This document shows positions 6,701 through 8,232 of a stretch of DNA of 8,232 bases, piece after piece. Both the position numbers and the translations under genes were made by a program. Positions within the stretch are counted from its first letter, which is position 1. Each line of letters starts with the position of its first letter. The notes below the pieces were generated by a model. It saw only the letters and a list, made by a program, of their open reading frames with translations, had not been told where the DNA came from and did no database searches. Origin of the DNA: an uncultured Bacilli bacterium (lineage in GTDB: Bacteria; Bacillota_I; Bacilli_A; RF39; UBA660); contig CANQCQ010000039.1 in assembly GCA_947589725.1 (NCBI GenBank), forward strand, positions 1 through 8,232. Direction: 5' to 3'.

Positions 6701-8151
6701 TACTCTTCACCTCCATTTGGATTTAATTGAAGGGCTAATTTTTTTTCAATGAAACTAGCAAGTTTATATATCTTAGCTTCTTCAAAAGCATTACCAATTA
6801 TATGCATACCTATAGGCATGTGTTTTTTATCAAATCCTACTGGAATATTTAATCCAGGAAGGCCTGCCATATTTACTGGTATTACTAGAATATCATCCAT
6901 AAAACTTTTTAGTGGATCATCCATTGGATCTGTTAGATCATAAGCTGTTGATACTGTTGTAGGACCAATAATCAAATCATATGATGAAAATACTCGTTCA
7001 AATTCTTTCTTAATATCATCTCTAATAGATAAAGCCTTATTGTAATATGTTTTAGCATTTTCACCACTTAATAAATAAGATCCTACCATAATTCTTCTTT
7101 TTACTTCATCACCAAATCCTTGTCCTCTAGTTTCATAATATAAGTCTTCTATGTTTTGTGGATTTGGTGCAGAAAATCCATATCTAATACCATCGAATCT
7201 CGCTAAATTTGAACTAGCTTCACCCATGGCAATTATTTGATAAAGTGTCATAGCATTTTCTAAATACTTAACATCTATATAGTCTACTACTGCTCCATTT
7301 TGTTCTAATAAAGCAACTGTTTCTTTAATTTTTTCTTTTATTTCAGATGAGACTATATCACTCATTAAATAATTAGGAATAGCTATTTTCATTCCTTTTA
7401 TTTCTTCGCCAATCATTCTTGTAAAATCTTCACTTTCCATGTCAGCTGATGTTAAGTCTTTATTATCTACTCCAACTATGGCATTTAAAAGAATAGCATT
7501 TTCATAAACATTTTTAGTCATTGGACCTATTTGATCAAGACTAGATGCAAAGGCTACTAATCCATAACGTGAAACTCTACCATAAGTAGGTTTCATTCCA
7601 ACAATTCCTGTATATGAAGCTGGTTGTCTAATTGAACCTCCAGTGTCTGTTCCTAAAGCAAATAAAACGTCGCGAGCAGAAATTGTGGCAGCTGATCCTC
7701 CAGAAGATCCTCCACAAATTTTTTCTTTGTTCCATGGATTTTTAGGTGCTCCAAAATAACTTGTTCGACTAGAAGAACCCATAGCAAACTCATCCATATT
7801 AGTTTTACCAATGATAATCATATTTTTTCTTTTTATTTTTTCTATTACAGTGGCATCATAAATTGGAATAAAATTTTCTAATATATGAGAAGCACATGTA
7901 GTACGTAGCCCATTTGTTATTATGTTATCTTTTATAGCAATAGGTAAACCAAATAAAATATTATCTACTTCTTTATTTTCTAAAGCATAAGCTTCCTTTA
8001 TGGCTTCTTCTTTATTTAAAGTAATATAAGCATTTAAATCTTTATTTTTTTCGATTTGCTCAAACGCCTCATTTACTAAATCTATTGGTCTAATTGTTTT
8101 ATTTTTTAATAATTCATGTATTTGTTTTATATCTTTATCTAGGTATCTCAT
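6700..8151 (-). CDS. gatA: Aspartyl/glutamyl-tRNA amidotransferase subunit A (amidase-signature glutaminase)
   Basis: GatA hydrolyses glutamine (or asparagine) to supply ammonia to GatB for tRNA-dependent Gln/Asn formation in the cytoplasm. The amidase-signature Ser-cisSer-Lys triad is intact: K74 in AIKDNI, S149 in GGSSGGSAA and S173 in GTDTGGSIRQP. Spacing between these three matches S. aureus GatA (K79, S154, S178). I start it at the ATG at 8149-8151, giving 483 aa and the family-typical N-terminus MRYLDKDIKQIHELL. An in-frame GTG at 8172 would add seven residues (MKVKVPN) that overlap the gatC end and lacks a good ribosome binding site. AAGGTG sits 6 nt before the ATG. The start lies 1 nt after the gatC stop, and the stop overlaps gatB. 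The C-terminus NPNGGEE encodes the gatB ribosome binding site. Confidence 0.97.
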   Translation of the reverse strand: MRYLDKDIKQIHELLKNKTIRPIDLVNEAFEQIEKNKDLNAYITLNKEEAIKEAYALENKEVDNILFGLPIAIKDNIITNGLRTTCASHILENFIPIYDATVIEKIKRKNMIIIGKTNMDEFAMGSSSRTSYFGAPKNPWNKEKICGGSSGGSAATISARDVLFALGTDTGGSIRQPASYTGIVGMKPTYGRVSRYGLVAFASSLDQIGPMTKNVYENAILLNAIVGVDNKDLTSADMESEDFTRMIGEEIKGMKIAIPNYLMSDIVSSEIKEKIKETVALLEQNGAVVDYIDVKYLENAMTLYQIIAMGEASSNLARFDGIRYGFSAPNPQNIEDLYYETRGQGFGDEVKRRIMVGSYLLSGENAKTYYNKALSIRDDIKKEFERVFSSYDLIIGPTTVSTAYDLTDPMDDPLKSFMDDILVIPVNMAGLPGLNIPVGFDKKHMPIGMHIIGNAFEEAKIYKLASFIEKKLALQLNPNGGEE

Positions 8152-8152
8152 A

Positions 8153-8232
8153 TTAGGCACCTTCACTTTCACTGATAACTACTGGAACTGATATATAATT
8201 TCCAGAATGATTAGGAGCATTTTCAACAATTA
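8153..8232 (-). CDS. gatC: Aspartyl/glutamyl-tRNA amidotransferase subunit C, C-terminal end (5' part outside window)
   Basis: Only the last 25 codons and the TAA stop are inside the window. The tail contains VENAPNHSGNYISVPVVISE, matching the conserved GatC ending (NAP-x-x-x-G-x-Y-x-VP). GatC is the small subunit of about 95 aa that wraps around the GatA-GatB interface and stabilises the complex. Its position directly before gatA, 1 nt away, is the standard gatCAB order in Bacillota. Nothing can be said about its start or promoter from this window. Confidence 0.92.
   Translation of the reverse strand, partial: IVENAPNHSGNYISVPVVISESEGA
8158..8163 (-). promoter_or_regulatory. Shine-Dalgarno site deciding the gatA start
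   Basis: AAGGTG lies within the last codons of gatC, 6 nt before the ATG at 8149-8151. It supports that ATG over the in-frame GTG codons at 8172, 8166 and 8160, the last of which is part of this site. Confidence 0.7.

Noticed and set aside
6749..6943. Plus-strand open frame of 64 codons opposite gatA
   Set aside because: It is antisense to the conserved GatA C-terminal region, with no independent support.
1..8232. Possible alternative genetic code (UGA = Trp), given the AT-richness and absence of TGA stop codons
   Set aside because: Wherever I checked, Trp is TGG, and full-length genes read through without TGA. Six TAA/TAG stops are too few to imply recoding.
1..8232. CRISPR array, insertion sequence, tRNA or other mobile or defence element
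   Set aside because: No direct repeats with regular spacing, transposase, terminal inverted repeats or tRNA-like sequence were seen. All gaps between genes are under 70 nt.

Overview
The window is strongly AT-rich by eye and densely packed. Every gene I can support is on the minus strand, so transcription runs from high to low coordinates. The gene content (gatCAB amidotransferase, a lipoteichoic-acid-synthase-type enzyme, AGG-rich Shine-Dalgarno sites, TTGAAA/TATAAT promoters) suggests a low-GC Bacillota organism, possibly an uncultured gut Bacilli or Clostridia lineage. I cannot place it more precisely. Trp is written TGG wherever I checked, and all six visible stop codons are TAA or TAG, so nothing points to a recoded UGA.

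Right part (5279-8232): the 3' end of gatC, then complete gatA and gatB. gatC and gatA are 1 nt apart, and gatA and gatB overlap by 1 nt. Together they encode the GatCAB complex, which converts Glu-tRNA(Gln) (and often Asp-tRNA(Asn)) into Gln-tRNA(Gln) (Asn-tRNA(Asn)).

Middle part (1848-5278): a 66-nt gap carries a near-consensus promoter with an inverted repeat over its -10 box. Three tightly spaced genes follow: an unidentified 156-aa membrane-anchored protein, a 679-aa sensor with two predicted extracytoplasmic substrate-binding-like domains, a membrane segment and a cytoplasmic GGDEF domain whose signature is degenerate (DGNEF), and a YihY/BrkB-family membrane protein. The gaps between them are 10 nt and the Shine-Dalgarno sites touch or overlap the previous stop codon, so they look like one operon with coupled translation.

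Left part (1-1847): a 69-nt gap holds a second strong promoter (TTGAAA, 17 nt, extended -10 TGCTATAAT). It drives an LtaS-like phosphoglycerol transferase whose C-terminus lies beyond the window. No GC-rich terminator is visible between any genes, so read-through may connect the blocks.

The most interesting part is the unknown-sensor-YihY-LtaS neighbourhood, which looks like an envelope-related module next to a housekeeping operon. Its sensor output domain keeps the nucleotide-binding core of GGDEF but has lost canonical catalytic signature residues. There is no stretch over 300 bases without a gene.
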